Notes: a model not told the origin generated them from the letters alone. 64,000 nt of DNA from Diphasiastrum complanatum (GCA_029204225.1 CM055112.1:30346203-30410202), one strand, 5' to 3'. Positions 41,541 to 54,245 are shown, counted from the first letter of the stretch. Made by a program: numbers and translations.

Positions 41541-42662
41541 TGTTGGATTTATCTCCTCTACTCTCCTAAATCCTATTCTAATTTGTCTCCACTCATGTTG
41601 TAGTTTTTACTCATGTTGTCACACAGTCTGCATAAATACAAGTAATTTTCCACAGGTGAAAAATGTGACATTGTGTTTTTACACATGATTTGTGACAGGC
41701 AAAAAAGACGACACTTCCTTACAAAATGCCGAAGGTGCCCTAGGAAAAGCAAAGGCACCCTGCAAATCAAATCTTAAGGTATTTGGTCAGAGTGTCGCAT
41801 TTTCACCAATGTTCATTTCAGCAAAGGATGATGTCACGATCTTTTCATGCTCATCCCACACAATTGTGCTAATAGATTTGACAATGACAACAGCCACCCA
41901 TGATCTCCTACAGACAACACATCCACTTTGTACTTTCTTCATCTACACACCTGTAAATTGTGTATATATTGAATACCATTTGCATATTCAAAGTGTGTGA
42001 AAAATAATAGCATCAGAAGCTTATCGGAGACAGACGAAGTAGATGTCTTGTGCATTGATTCTTTTGTATTGTTCCTTTTACATATTGAATTAGCTTTGTA
42101 GAGCATGCATTATTATGCTCCACTACATTAATGACATGTATATTTTCCTATACTTAATCTGATAACAGCTATGTTTTGTTCTGCATTTAGATTTGTGTCA
42201 ATATTGCAATGCTTTTTGACATTCTGTCTGACTCTCTTGTTGCTCAATTTGGTAATCTGTTCTTAGCAAATTATTATTAGTCTAGCTGTTGACGACTAAT
42301 ATTTAGTCTTGCCTTTTGCGACTATTTCGCGACTGATTATCAATCGAGCTCAGTCTAGCTCTTCGTGAATCATTTGCGACTAATAATTTGTCTAGTTGTT
42401 CGTGACAAATTATTCTTTTGATGTCTTATTAATGTTTGGCTATGTATTTAGATTGACTGTGATTTCTATCACTAATGTTCTGTTCATTTTTTATAGGCGT
42501 AGTCATGCTTAGGGAAAGAGTAATATAGCTCATTCTGCAGCACACGAACACTTTTTATTTGAGTTCATTTCTTGTTCAAGTTTCGAGTTCACTTCTTTTT
42601 GTGTTCATTTCTTTTTGAGCTATTTTTGTTCCTCACGCTCTCACACCCTCTTTCTTCCAACA
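41541..42662 (+). repeat. 5' LTR of a Copia element (family A, 1122 bp)
   Basis: It starts TGTTGGATTTATCTCC, ends TTCTTCCAACA, and is followed immediately by the primer site TGGTATCAGAGC; the terminal TGTTGG/CCAACA is an inverted repeat. Related copies are at 7800-8765 (truncated) and 62970-64000 (inverted). It contains GCAAAAAAGACGACAC and AAAATGCCGAAGGTGCCC words. Confidence 0.9.
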
Positions 42663-42674
42663 TGGTATCAGAGC
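42663..42674 (+). promoter_or_regulatory. Primer binding site (initiator tRNA-Met)
   Basis: TGGTATCAGAGC directly after the LTR terminus CCAACA. Confidence 0.9.
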
Positions 42675-42816
42675 TATTTTCGTGGCCTGATAAGCTTCCA
42701 TAGTATAAGACTCTACTAGTTGATAGAGTAATTGTCTTCTTGTTCTGTAATTAAGTACCAGATTTTCATACTTAAGTCACTGATAGTTTGTCCTATCACT
42801 TAGACTAATCTTCCAC

Positions 42817-43474
42817 ATGGATTCCCAAGGGAAAGCTAGTCCTGTCATGGACAAGCTTGATGGAGCCAATTACCATCTGTGAAAATTTAAGATGAAAACT
42901 ATACTAATGGCTAAAGAATTGTATGATGTTGTTACAGGTGCAAAAGGGAAACCCGAAGCAGACAACGCAACAATTGCCAGATGGAAGCTGAAGGATGGAA
43001 AGGCTTTCACGTTGATCATCCTCAACATTATGGATACCCAGATCGGCCATGTATCCGAGGCCCAGACATCGAAAGAAGTCTAGGGCATTTTGAGCACACT
43101 ATACGAAGTGCAAGGTATAGCTTCCAAGCTATATCTCAGGAAGAAATTTTACTCTCTCAAGATGGCAATGGTGATTCCCTACATAATCACATCAATCAAT
43201 TCAAGAACCTGCTAAGGAAAATAGCCGTTGTCGAATCTGTCATAGACGATCAAGACGTAGTGATGCAACTACTTACAAGCTTGCCAAGCTCATACGATAG
43301 CTGGGTGATGATCATCACAACACATCCAAAACTGACTCTTTCGAGAGTCATTACTATGTTGTTGTAGGAAGACACATGGAGGAATGAAGCCTCAAGTTCC
43401 TTAGCTGATTCTCATGTTTTATACACCAACAAGAGCACGACTAAGCAGAAGAAGAAGAAAGGCCACATGGATAC
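42817..43474 (+). pseudogene. Copia gag (UBN2 type), truncated
   Basis: It starts MDSQGKASPVMDKLDGANYH; a TGA at 42880 sits where the conserved Trp before KFKM belongs, and a TAG at 43081 replaces Trp in EVWGILSTLYE. After a frameshift near 43150 it continues HINQFKNLLRKIAVVESVID and LTSLPSSYDSWVMII, standard Copia gag. It breaks off near 43474 where Gypsy LTR/leader sequence begins. Confidence 0.8.
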
Positions 43475-45787
43475 TTGTATATATTAAGTCATTGTTTTTC
43501 TGTCTCTAGTCAGGCGCTCAATACTTCTATTCATGTGTGTTTTTCTTTTGTGTTTAGGATTTGTAAGCAAGATCTAAGGAGCTTCTCTTATAGTGGTATC
43601 AGAGCAAGGCTTACAAACTTGGAGAGGTGGTGCTTTTCATTGCAGCTTGTTGGTATTCAACTAGTATTCTCATCCAAGGAGAGGAGCAAAGTTGCAAGTT
43701 GGTGGATCTTCCCAAATTCAACTTGCATGTTCCATATCTCTCTCAAATTCATTGTGGTTTATGGTGAATTGATCTAGGCAATCATTTTAGGTGTCTTTTT
43801 TGGAGTTTTAGCATGTATAACTCAAAACTAGTGAAGGATCTGAAATTTTCAGCAAGTTAATTCACTTTGAAGTAGTTGAAATTCAGTTTGCATGTTGGAT
43901 CTTCCCATGTATTTGGATTCTAGGTTCTTTTGTGGCCAATTTGGCTTGTTTTCCATGTTTTTGGCACAAAATGGAGGTCAGAATTCAAAATCCAGCAAGA
44001 TTAGATCAATTGATTGGTTGTTACTCTACATTTTGGATTGCAAGTGGATTTGGAAAATGTTCTTGCATTAATTTCCAATTGTGCATGGTGAGAAAACCTA
44101 GAAAGGGCTAAAATTCATGATTTTTGCTTGTTTTTTCATGAAATTGGATGGCAGGAGGTTGTTGAACATCAATTAAAGCTGGGAAAAGATGAATCATAGT
44201 CTTTTGAAGTTTCCTAGAAGTTAGAGCCAAGAATTCCAGCAATTGGGTTTGTAGGAAGTCAAAAAGTGTCAAAAATTGACCAATTTTTGGTGAATTTTGG
44301 GAGATGGATTTATCTAAATCCATAAGGGGATCATTCAAGATTTTTTCCAGCATGATTTGTACTCCATTTTACCTTCTCATCAAGCTATCAAACCTGTAAA
44401 TTGATGGGTAGAGGCTTATGTTTTAATTCCATCAACTTTGTAGCAATTTTGACTTCTAGAAACCAAGAATTCATGGTTCTCAACCCATACTGTTTCATAG
44501 GATCTGGATGAAGGCTTCATGGAACTCTTAGAGACCATTTACGACTGTTTGGATCATCACTTTTAGGCTTGGTTGAGTGTTTGCATGTTTTTTGACAAAT
44601 TGGTCTTGAAAAAGTGCGCCCCCCTACAACTTAATTGGATGTTCCAAACTCGTACGTGTGAGTCCTAGGTGGCAGGTTGATATGGCAAGTGTCTTGTTCA
44701 CTAGGTCTCCCTCTATATTGAGCTTTACAGCACCCAATTTGGTGTCCTGTAGCCAAAGCTATGAGCATCTGAAGTTTTGCAATTTTGTGAGCAAAATTGG
44801 TAAAATTTCCAATTGTTCTAATTGCATGCATCACAATTTTCTATTTCGAGGTACTATGCTTGCATGGAATGTCTGCATGTGATTTCTCTGAGTGATTTTG
44901 ACATACATGAGCTGGTTAGATCTGTTTTGAGTGGATACGCATGTACTCTGACGGTTAGATACAAAACAGGATTTTATAGTTGACAATTTCTGTAGAACTG
45001 AATTTTTACGTAAAATTTCGTAAAGTAAAAAATTAGTTTAATGTCTTATGTCTTGCATGTCTGATGGACATTAATGAAGTAAAACTAAAAATCGGACAAT
45101 GAATCAAATTTTTGATTTTGATTGCTTAATAACTGACTGTGAGTTTTTATGAATTTTTTCGAAAACGTAAAATTTAAAAAAAAACACATTAAAAGTGTGA
45201 AAACTCAAAATTTTTAGTTTTTTTCCAGTTTTTGTCTATTAAATTGACTAAAAATAGTGATTTGACTATATTGGAGTCAATTTCAGTCAGTTTTTTTATC
45301 AACAGTACTTCACACTAAGTTAGTAAAAAACTAACTAAATTTAATAATTTCTAGGATAGATATATCGAGATGGCCGAAGAAATTTTAAATCAAACTACAA
45401 AATCCAGGTGCGCCATCTTATATGGTGATTTGCCAGTAGTTGAGTACGGCACTCAATGATATGAATAATCGTAAATAGATGAGAGATCAACAAATGGAGG
45501 TTCTTTTGAATCAAGTCAGATTGATGTCTTCACCCAATCTCGGTTTTCATCCGAAGGTTTATTCGGACGAGAAGAAGGAGAAGAAACCTGAGGTCGTCGA
45601 GGACTGGTTGGCCAAGTGGAGTAGTTACTTCAATCTGCACGGTGTTCCTAATGAGAAGAAAATTGAAAGTGTCGTGATGTTCTTACGTGACAAAGCGTAA
45701 TCATGGTGGCAAGATTTACCTGTGAAGCCAACTACTTGGGATGCGGAAGTTTTCAAAAAAGCTTTCGTAGTTGCTGATAAATTAAGG
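43475..45787 (+). mobile_element. Gypsy element 5' part: LTR end, PBS, long leader and gag start
   Basis: An LTR end (GGAGCTTCTCTTATA) is followed by the PBS at 43594-43605 and AAGGCTTACAAACTTGGAGA. The same arrangement (CTTATAG, PBS, AAGGCTTACGAAGATTGGAG) is found on the minus strand at 58.95 kb, and the leaders share further blocks such as GGTGA-TTTT-GGG-GATGGAT near 44290 and 58400. A leader of about 1.85 kb precedes gag. The LTR is truncated to about 115 bp. Confidence 0.7.
45479..45787 (+). pseudogene. Gypsy gag N-terminal fragment
   Basis: MRDQQMEVLLNQVRLMSSPN, then EDWLAKWSSYFNLHGVPNEK and VVMFLRDKA-stop-SWWQDLPVK, is the Retrotrans_gag domain core (pattern WL-x-x-h, SWW). The TAA at 45698 interrupts it. 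It is cut at about 45787 by L1-like sequence on the opposite strand. Confidence 0.75.
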
Positions 45788-47328
45788 GGGTGGGCCTCTG
45801 CTAAACCAATCAACTGCTCTCCAAAGTGGGTAGCTGGAGTATCTGCATCCTGTGAGGTCCTGTCAAAGCCCATATCTAATGTGTGAACCTGTAGAAAATC
45901 ACTCTCTGCATGAAACTCAGCTTGCCTGATGCTCGTACGAGCATTAAAATCCCCTACTAAAAGAATAAGGCCTTGTTGTGCAAAGCTGACTATATCATCT
46001 GAGAGAGCCTAGAAAGGGTCACCACCAAGATCTACAAAAAATGATGTCTGTGGTGTAAAGTAACAAACTGCAAGAAAGAGGTCCTAAGAAATCTCCAAAC
46101 AGTGACCAAAAAACTGAAACCAAATAAAGCGTGCAAATGGATCACTTCCGACCAGTTTGAAATGAGAACTGAAAACATCCTTGGTGACATGCAACACCAC
46201 CAAATCCACGGGAGGTCTTCCCTCTCACAGGGGCCGATGCGCTGAGTGCCAGGTGCAATCCTTTATGGATGGGAGCAGTCTATATAATGATTCATGAGTC
46301 TCTGCTAACAAAAAGATATCACATCTCAGCATGAAAGAATGGAAATCACCTGCTGAAGAAGATAATAGTATGCCATTACATTTTCAAAAACCAATATGTA
46401 AAGGCTGAGGGGATCTTGGGCTGCTCCTTTGCCCAGGAGCCCCAAATCCCTATTGAGAAATTTTATCAAAAAAATTTGGTTTGCCTTTAATAAAAACCAC
46501 CCACTGATTTCTTGCATTTGCATCCTGGATAATTTGTTTCCTAGCTTGCCATTGTGTGTGTGTATGGTCATCATCCATAAAAATATAAGTCCCTTTTAAT
46601 TTGGCTCTAAGGCGTAAAGCTGCATTGCGGCTGTTCATAGAGCGAAACTTGATAAACAAGACATTAGTTTCAAACTTACTTCTCCAAGCTGTATCAAATC
46701 CATCCGTGGTGTGTGTGAGCTTAGTTAAAAGTAGGTCTTTTGCCTCTTCAATAGGCTTATCCCTGTCGGGAATCCCCCTAACCTGGATATTATCGGCTTT
46801 TTTAGCTCTTCTTTCTTGTTCGAAAAAGACATCTTCCAATGTAGAATTCACAACTGCATGTTGAACCGAGCTTTAAGATTCGACCTTACCATCATTTTTG
46901 AGACGCGTTGCCCATGTCTTTGTTTCTTCCACTTGTTTCTCAAGGCTGGATATTTTGTTTGACATTTCCTCCAAAACCTTTTGAGGGATATGTTCCGCAA
47001 TCTGTTGCTTAAGATATGCATTTTTTTGTTCAAGCTACTCCATTCGCTCTTTACCCCCACAGAGATCCAGAATCAGCTTGTCGTTCTCAAGTTCAAAGAG
47101 GTATAATTTTCTTTTGAGTCCGATGATTTCTTGTCGAATAAAGCTGATGTCAAAAGCGAAGAGGCCTTCAGTAGGTTTGGAAGGCGTATAATCAATTGTG
47201 GGCAGTTGATTAACCGCAAATGTTTCGACAACAGGGTGAGCATCCGTCTTGGATTCAGATGCAGATGTGATGGATAGATCAGAAGTGGATGCAATGGATA
47301 GACTTAAAGCAGGTGCGATCGATGGCAG
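45788..47328 (-). pseudogene. L1-like LINE: ORF1 coiled coil, RNA-binding region and endonuclease start
   Basis: Reading leftwards: a coiled coil (QEIIGLKRKLYLFELENDKL), an RRM-like nucleic-acid-binding block (ADNIQVRGIPDRDKPIEEA, NVLFIKFRSMNSRNAALRLR), then endonuclease signatures including LLAETHESLYRLL and LVGDFNAR with the catalytic Asp/Asn. Stops and frameshifts occur, and no RT is present before the break at 45787. The frame is split from its start by the Copia insertion at 47329 and resumes at 53317. Confidence 0.7.
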
Positions 47329-48002
47329 TGTGAAAAGTACAGTACTAAGGACCATAAATGGATCTTTGAATGATCCACAAGGTGATTGTATGCTTGTTAA
47401 ACAATCTATCAGAAAACAAGATCTAGTTTAGCAGCTTGATAGGAAACAAGTAGAGACAATCAAAGCATTGATCAATTAGTATAATCCAACTCCACACATG
47501 AAATAAGGCTGTAGTACGGCCTGTAGACATTTTTTACAAAGTGCCAATGCTGGGTTTCATTGAAAATCAAGAGTAATCACCATACAATGAGAGGAAACTC
47601 GAGTTTCTCCTTGAGGCTCCAAAAAGTTTCTATTTTCTCACTATGGAGAATGGGAATACATAGTAAAACACACTTCCTTTGCAAAGTTAGGTGAAAATCC
47701 AGCATGTAATAAGGAAGTAGACTCCACTTTCGTGCCCTAATGTGAAAACCCTAGCCTAGATCCAAGAGTCATGCTTGGTAGGTGCATGGTAGGTACAAAT
47801 CTCATCAAAAATCATAGTCTAGATCCTACAAAGTAGGAATCACTACCAAATGGACACAACCACTCCTCTTGACTCGTGGTAGCCTACTTTAGGTGTGTAT
47901 GTACAAGTGGCACTTTGGCCATTCAAGTAACCAACAAACAATATTGACAAAATGTACAATATTCTACCTGGCTAGATTTGCCAATGTAGGCAATTTTTCA
48001 CA
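47329..48002 (-). repeat. 3' LTR of the Copia element
   Basis: 674 bp. Differs from the right LTR mainly by lacking about 12 bp near 47415 and about 6 bp near 47495. Confidence 0.92.
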
Positions 48003-48089
48003 CTCCTCCTCAAATCTAGCCTTGGAGATCACAATGCTTTTATCAATAACTCCAATTGAAGATATAAGCTTGACAAATGAATGGTTAGG

Positions 48090-49141
48090 TAAACAAATCA
48101 GCCAATCAACTTGATGATGGCACATGTTGGAGCTTGATCTCTTTAGCTTGCACTTTTTCCCTCACGAAATGATGAGTAATTTCGATGTGTTTGCTCCATG
48201 CATGGAATGTAGGATTAGTTGCAAGTGATTGGGCTGATTGGCTGTCACAATAGATGATAGGGATCTCCTCCTCCATGACATGAAGCTCCACCAATAGCTT
48301 TTTGAGCCACAAGACCTCCTTGCATGTTGATGTCAAGGCCTTGTATTCGGATTATGTGGAAGATAGGGAGATGGTATCTTGCTTTTTGCAAAGCCATCAT
48401 ACTACTCCATCACATAGAAAGGTGGCAAAGGCACTTGTTGATCTTCTATCCACTTTGTCACCTGCAAAATCCGAGTCACTATAGGCTCTTATGCCAAGAT
48501 TAGCTCCTCTATACAAAATGCAAAATTCTTAGTGGATGAAATGTATCTAAGAACTCTTTTGGCCATCTTCCAATGTGAAACTAGAGGACTTTGCATGAAT
48601 TGGCTTTACTTTCCAACACTATAACTAAGATCAGGTCTAGTTATAGTTAAATAGATCAAGGAGCCAATAAGCCTTCTATATTATGTGATGTCCTCAAAGG
48701 ATGCTTCATCACAACCAATAGATGCTTTACATGTTGCTCCATTGGAGTCTCAATGCCTTTACAATTCTTCATTCCAAATCTATCTAGGATGGATGTAGCA
48801 TATTTAGATTGACAAATGAAGCTAAAATCACATCCTCTAATATCCTCTATTCCAAGAATGAAGCTCAATAGGTCGAGATCTACCATCTTAAACTCTTTTG
48901 CTAAAGCAACTTTTACATCTCTAATCCCATCTAGATCATTACCACTCAAGATAATGTCATCTACATACAAAACAAGAATAATGATCATGCCATCATGAAA
49001 AATTATATACAATGATGGATCATAGGCACTCATTACAAAACTGATGGAAATGAGAAAAGAGTTTAGCCTAGAGTACCATACTCTAGGTGCTTGCTTGAGC
49101 CCATAGAGGCTCTTCTTAAAACAAGCACACCTTTCCTTCAT
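48090..49141 (-). pseudogene. Copia RT and RNase H, 3' half of pol
   Basis: The minus strand from 49141 reads CFKKSLYGLKQAPRVWYSRL and the catalytic YVDDIILSGNDL, then the RT tail; after frame breaks RNase H ends with DSQSAQSLATNP and KHIEITHHFVREKVQA near 48106. The break around 48650 separates RT and RNase H; stops near 48340-48480 degrade RNase H, whose N-terminal part remains recognisable in other frames. Confidence 0.85.
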
Positions 49142-50213
49142 GCTTTGCCTTAATGAAGCCCTCGGGTTGCCTCATGTAGATCTCTTCCTCCAAATAAGCA
49201 TTGAGGAATGCATTTGTGAAGTCAAGTTGGAATAGCTCCCAATTGAAGGTTGTAGCAAGACTAATGATCAACCTGATAGTAACAAGCTTAGCCACAAGAG
49301 CAAAAGTCTCATCATAATCAATGCCTTTGGTTTGTAAAAAACCTTTGGCAACAAGCCTAGGTTTATGCTTGCTTATTGATCCATCTTGATTATACTTAAA
49401 TCTAAATACCCACTTGCAATCAAGAGGTTTCTTCCCTTGAGGAAGATCCACAAGATCCCAAGTATGATTCTCAATAAGAGCATCATACTCTACTTGCATA
49501 GCATCCACCCAACTTTTAGACTTACAAGCATCTTCATAGCATGTTGGCTCATCTAACATTGAAGTAAGAAAGGTGTAAGATGTGAAAGATGATGAGCCTT
49601 CTCTTTTATCACCTTGACCATCATAGGTGATCCTCAATGGCTTGGATCTTGCCCTTGTAGATCTTCTTGAAGTTCTTGGAGTTCTTGGGGTTCTTGCATC
49701 TTGAGGTGGATCCTCAAGTTCTTCTTCACTTGGAAGCTCCTCTTCCATCCCAGCATTATCCTTAGCATCAAGATGATTAGTAGCATTATCATCCACATCA
49801 CAAGCATGTCCTTCATAAAAAATAACATCCCTACTCACTATCACCTTGCTAGTGATGGGATTGAAGACTCTATAACCTTTGCTATTCTCACCATATCCCA
49901 CAAAGATGCCTTTGATGGATGTTGCATCATCCTTCCTTATCTTATCCAAGGATTGGTGTACATAGCAAGTGGATCCAAAAACTTTGAGATCCTTGAGATT
50001 GGGCTTCTCTCCAAATAGAGCTTCAAATGGTGTGATTCCTCCAATGGCTTGGTTTGGCAATCTATTGCACAAATAGTTAGCACAAGTTATTGTTTCACCC
50101 CAAAATGGTTTGGATAGAGAAGCATCTAGCCTTAAGGCCTTAGCACACTCACAAAGAGATCTATTTCTTCTCTCACTCACTCCATTTTGTTGAGGGGTGT
50201 ATGGACATGACAA
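49116..50213 (-). CDS. Copia integrase C-terminus and RT N-terminus
   Basis: 365 codons starting just before the integrase catalytic Glu block (QQNGVSERRNRSL), followed by the integrase tail ISATTFN-type region (GIFVGYGENSKGYRVF), an acidic/Arg linker (RTPRTSRRSTRARS), and the RT start (CKWVFRFKYNQDGS, KGIDYDETFALVAKLVTIRL, QLDFTNAFLNAYLEEEIYM). It overlaps the next RT ORF by a frameshift near 49130. Confidence 0.85.
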   Translation of the reverse strand: MSCPYTPQQNGVSERRNRSLCECAKALRLDASLSKPFWGETITCANYLCNRLPNQAIGGITPFEALFGEKPNLKDLKVFGSTCYVHQSLDKIRKDDATSIKGIFVGYGENSKGYRVFNPITSKVIVSRDVIFYEGHACDVDDNATNHLDAKDNAGMEEELPSEEELEDPPQDARTPRTPRTSRRSTRARSKPLRITYDGQGDKREGSSSFTSYTFLTSMLDEPTCYEDACKSKSWVDAMQVEYDALIENHTWDLVDLPQGKKPLDCKWVFRFKYNQDGSISKHKPRLVAKGFLQTKGIDYDETFALVAKLVTIRLIISLATTFNWELFQLDFTNAFLNAYLEEEIYMRQPEGFIKAKHEGKVCLF

Positions 50214-50481
50214 CTCCCTCTTTATGCCATTAGAATTTCAAAAGTCAATCAATTTATTGGAGACATATTCACCTCCATTATCACTCCTTAATACCTTAAT
50301 CTTGGTACTAAGTTAATTTTTTACCAAAGTCTTGAACTTTACAAAAGAATCAAACACCATTGATTTGCTAGACAAGAGGTACATCCAACAAAATCTAGAA
50401 TAGTCATCAATGAAGATTACATAGTACTTGGCACCACCATTAGACTCATGTGAAAAACTATGAACATCCAAATGGATGAGT

Positions 50482-51984
50482 TCAAGAGGAGAGTTTGATC
50501 TTGATTATAGATCTTGAGAAGGGTAGTCTGTAAGCCTTTGAGAGGCTGCATGCTTCACATCTCTTCCCACACTTTGAAAAATGCTTGGGGAGTCCAACTA
50601 CAAGCTCCTTTGCAACCATAGATTCCATGGCTTTGTAGTTGGGGTGGCCCAACCTTTTATTCCACAATTCCACCTTTGATAACTCCACCTTTGCCAAGTT
50701 AACACTCTCCACTGCAACATTAGCATCAAGCTTAAACAATCTACCTTGCTTAAAGCCTTTGGCTATACATTCATCATTTCTAAGGATGGAACAAACTCCA
50801 TGCTTAAACTGTACATCTAGGCCATTATCCATTAACTGGCCAACACTAAGCAAATTCTTGATTAACTTAGGAACATAAAGAACATTATCAAGATTCATCC
50901 TTTTGGATGATCCCACATACAAGGGAATTGTTCCTATTCCACTTATCTTACATTCTTGACTACTTGCAGTATAAATTGATCTATGTAAATCATTGTAAGA
51001 AAGTAAAGTGGAGAATATGTCCTTTTGATATGTCATGTGGGAACTTGCCCCACTATCAATCCACCAAGAATCATTGGTGTTGCTCTTGGATGATGGTGGT
51101 TTGTTGGAAACCATCAAGGATGACTCTTCATCCTCCTCCTCCTTCTGATGTGCAATGTTGCTTTGTTTGCTCTCTTGTGCCATCTTCTTCATGAGACATT
51201 CTGATGCAAAATGTCCTTTCTTTCCACAAAAAAAACATTTGTACTTGGACTTGTCTTTGATCTTGCTCTTTGAACTTGAAGCCTCATCCTCCTCCTTGGT
51301 CTCCTTGAAGTGCTTCTTCTTGCCATTGGTCTTCTTCTTGCTTTTGAATGAGAAATTAGCTTTCTCATCACCATCCTGCAAAGAAATAGCATTCATTCTT
51401 GCATTGGTATGCAACATCTTACACTCTTCAGCTACTAATACACTGTGTAGCTTTTCTATAGTAGGCAAAGTGTCTTGGATTGCAAAGCTTTGGACCAAAT
51501 TTGTAAAGCCACTCCCTAGACCATTGAGGACAATCTGAACAAGCTCACTATCTTGAATCTTCTCTCCAACGGAAGCTAACTCCCTATTGAGAGACTTGAT
51601 TCTTAGCACATAATCTTGTGCACTCTCATTACTCCTCTTCATGCTTTGTAGAATCTGGTTCCTAAGCATGAGAACCCTCGAAGTGTTACTAGACTCATAG
51701 ATAGATTTTAAAGATTCCCAAGCCTCTTTAGCACTCTTACATGATGATACTTCCCTTAAAAGATCATTGCTTACATTCATCTTAATACAGTGAAGTGCAA
51801 GCCTAGACCTCTTCTTGTATCTCACTAATTCTTGTGCACCTAGAGGTTCATCTTCATCATCTATTAGAAACTCATAAAGATCCTAGAGCACCATTACTGA
51901 CTCCATCCTCACTTTCCAAATAGCATAATTGGTAGAATTTAACCTCTCACTAGCTTCTAGAAGGTAGGCTCCCACTGATCCCAT
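50482..51984 (-). pseudogene. Copia gag, protease and integrase N-terminus
   Basis: The natural start is probably ATG at 51984 (MGSVGAYLLEASERLNSTNY, IWKVRM), but TAG at 51883-51885 interrupts it 33 codons in. Downstream is UBN2 gag (KEAWESLKSIYESSNTSRVL), knuckle CFFCGKKGHFASEC, protease WWIDSGASSHMT, and integrase zinc finger (NKRLGHPNY, CEACSLSK). A 1-nt frameshift near 50490 and stops near 50315 and 50240 break the integrase core, which still shows VIFIDDYSRFCWMYLL and SDNGGEYVSNK. Confidence 0.9.
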
Positions 51985-52625
51985 CTTACTAGCAAAATTC
52001 TACACACAAGATATAGATTTGTTTGGACCTGAAACTCACAAAGGTTTCTAACTTGCAGTGTTTCACTCAAATGTTGACTTCTAATCCAATAGATGGATTT
52101 GTAATCATAGTTCTATCACTCTCTCACAAAGCTGGAATGAAGATAAGATGAGATGAAAACTACACTCAAGCAAATCTTGCCAATCTTGGCTATTCTTGGA
52201 CAAAAACTGACTCTATCTCTCTCATTCACTCTGATGTACTTTCAAGACCTAGTTTCCACTTTAAGAAGGTCTAAAATTAGCCTAGATTATTTATTTTTCA
52301 TGAAACAAATTCAAAACTAATCAATGGCAAGTGATCTTGGTAGATGATTATCCTAGGATTTGCACCAAAAAAAAAATTTACATCAAACTGACACCAAAAG
52401 AATTTTCTATGATCCAATGAATATGGGTTATTAAATACTGGTTCAAAGATGCCCACACGTGTGAACAGTATGTATTTTGATCCTGAAAAAGTTTGGGATC
52501 GAATCCCCTCACCGAAACCTGGATACCAGCTCGCCCTTCCAATACTAGCTTTTTGCACCAAAACCTGCTAAAACTAGATTAGATTCAAACACAAATACAT
52601 GGCCTTGTACTTGGCTCTGATACCA

Positions 52626-53316
52626 TGTGAAAAGTACAGTACTAAGGACCATAAATGGATATTTGAATGATCCACAAGGTGATTGTATGCTTGTTAAACA
52701 ATCTATCAGAAACTAGTCATCAGAAAACAAGATCTAGTTTAGCAGCTTGATAGGAAACAAGTAGAGACAATCAAAGCATTGATCAATTAGTATAATCCAA
52801 CTCCACACGTACGGAAATAAGGCTGTAGTATGGCCTGTAGACAGTGTTTACAAAGTGCCAAGGCTGGGTTTCATTGGAAATCAAGAGTAATCACCATACA
52901 ATGAGAGGAAACTTGAGTGTCTCCTTGAGGCTCCAAAAAGTTTCTATCTTCTCACTATGGAGAATGGGAATACATAGTAAAACACACTTTCTTTGCAAAG
53001 TTAGGTGAAAATACAACATGTAATAAGGAAGTAGACTCCACTTTCTTGCCCTAATGTGAAAACCCTAGCCTAGATCCAAGAGTCATGCTTGGTAGGTGCA
53101 TGGTAGGTACAAATCTCATCATAAATCATGGTCTAGATCCTACAAAGTAGGAATCACTACCAGATGGACACAACCACTCCTCTTGACTCATGGTAACCTA
53201 CTTTAGGTGTGTACGTACAAGTGGCACTTTGGCCATTCAAGTAACCAACAAACAATATTGACAAAATGTACAATATTCTACATGGCTAGATTTGCCAATG
53301 TAGGCAATTTTTCACA
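52626..53316 (-). repeat. 5' LTR of the Copia element
   Basis: 691 bp, bordered inside by the PBS at 52613-52625 (GGCTCTGATACCA on the plus strand) and outside by the target duplication GGCAG. Confidence 0.92.
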
Positions 53317-53624
53317 GGCAGGAACATGTACAAAAAACTCAGATGTGAGGGACAGGGAGTTGTTTTCCGGGCCTTCCAAAGTAGGGCATGGTGGAGAGTG
53401 GGGGGAGTTACCTCCCTCTCATTTGTTGCGTGGAGCCATAGGACAGTGTTGAAGGTTGTAGTAGGAACCCTGTAGGTTCGGTGGTCAACAGGTGTCACCA
53501 GATAGGAAACAACAGTGCATCGGGGGCTCAGATCCGTGCTCCAGAACTGAGCATCAAAACCTCGCTCCACAAGTCCAGAACATGTCCAAATCATGCTCAG
53601 TTTTGTTTCAGGTCCTCTATCCAT
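53317..53624 (-). pseudogene. LINE ORF1 N-terminal part (right of the Copia insertion)
   Basis: A minus-strand frame from MDRGPETKLSMIW at 53624 runs to the Copia insertion and joins in frame with SIAPALSLSIAST left of the element. This supports one ORF1 interrupted by the insertion. The N-terminal region itself has no known domain. Confidence 0.6.
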
Positions 53625-53635
53625 TCCATGAGAGA

Positions 53636-53963
<328 letters not shown>

Positions 53964-54200
53964 CCAGTTCAGAGGTCCGCTCTCGGTGTGAGATCCGTAG
54001 CAAATTTTTTTGGGTACCTTTCTTTTTTTTTTTAAAAGGAGGGGGTAGGTGGGTACAAGACACCCTCTGATAATCAATTCGGGGGGGGGTAGGGGGAGAA
54101 AAATTGTTTTTATTTTGTTTTGGAGTTTTTTTTGAATTTTGTTTTTTGAAAAATGCCAAACGCGTCCGTGCCCAGCCCCCGCTTCCACACATAGAATCCC

Positions 54201-54245
54201 ATGGTACCGCCATTATGGTATCGCCAGTACCATAATGGTGGTACC
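54201..54245. repeat. 45-bp inverted repeat
   Basis: Arms GGTACCGCCATTATGGTA and TACCATAATGGTGGTACC pair with one mismatch around a short centre. GGTACC recurs four times between 54200 and 54275. Confidence 0.7.

Larger units (their letters stand above)
47329..53316 (-). mobile_element. Full-length Copia retrotransposon inserted in the LINE
   Basis: Two LTRs (47329-48002 and 52626-53316) start and end TGTGAAAA...TTTTCACA and are highly similar. A 5-bp target duplication GGCAG flanks the element (47324-47328 and 53317-53321). The PBS lies at the inner edge of the right LTR (TGGTATCAGAGCC on the minus strand), and a polypurine tract (TTGAGGAGGAG) at the inner edge of the left LTR. Removing it restores the LINE reading frame (MFLP joined to SIAPA). 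The 5988-bp element has all Copia domains in order but several stops. Confidence 0.95.

Noticed and set aside
42663-42674. tRNA gene fragment
   Set aside because: TGGTATCAGAGC matches the tRNA-Met 3' end complement but is a retroelement primer site, bordered by an LTR.
46601-46864. Plus-strand 87-codon ORF
   Set aside because: Antisense of the LINE RNA-binding region, which is the recognisable coding strand.
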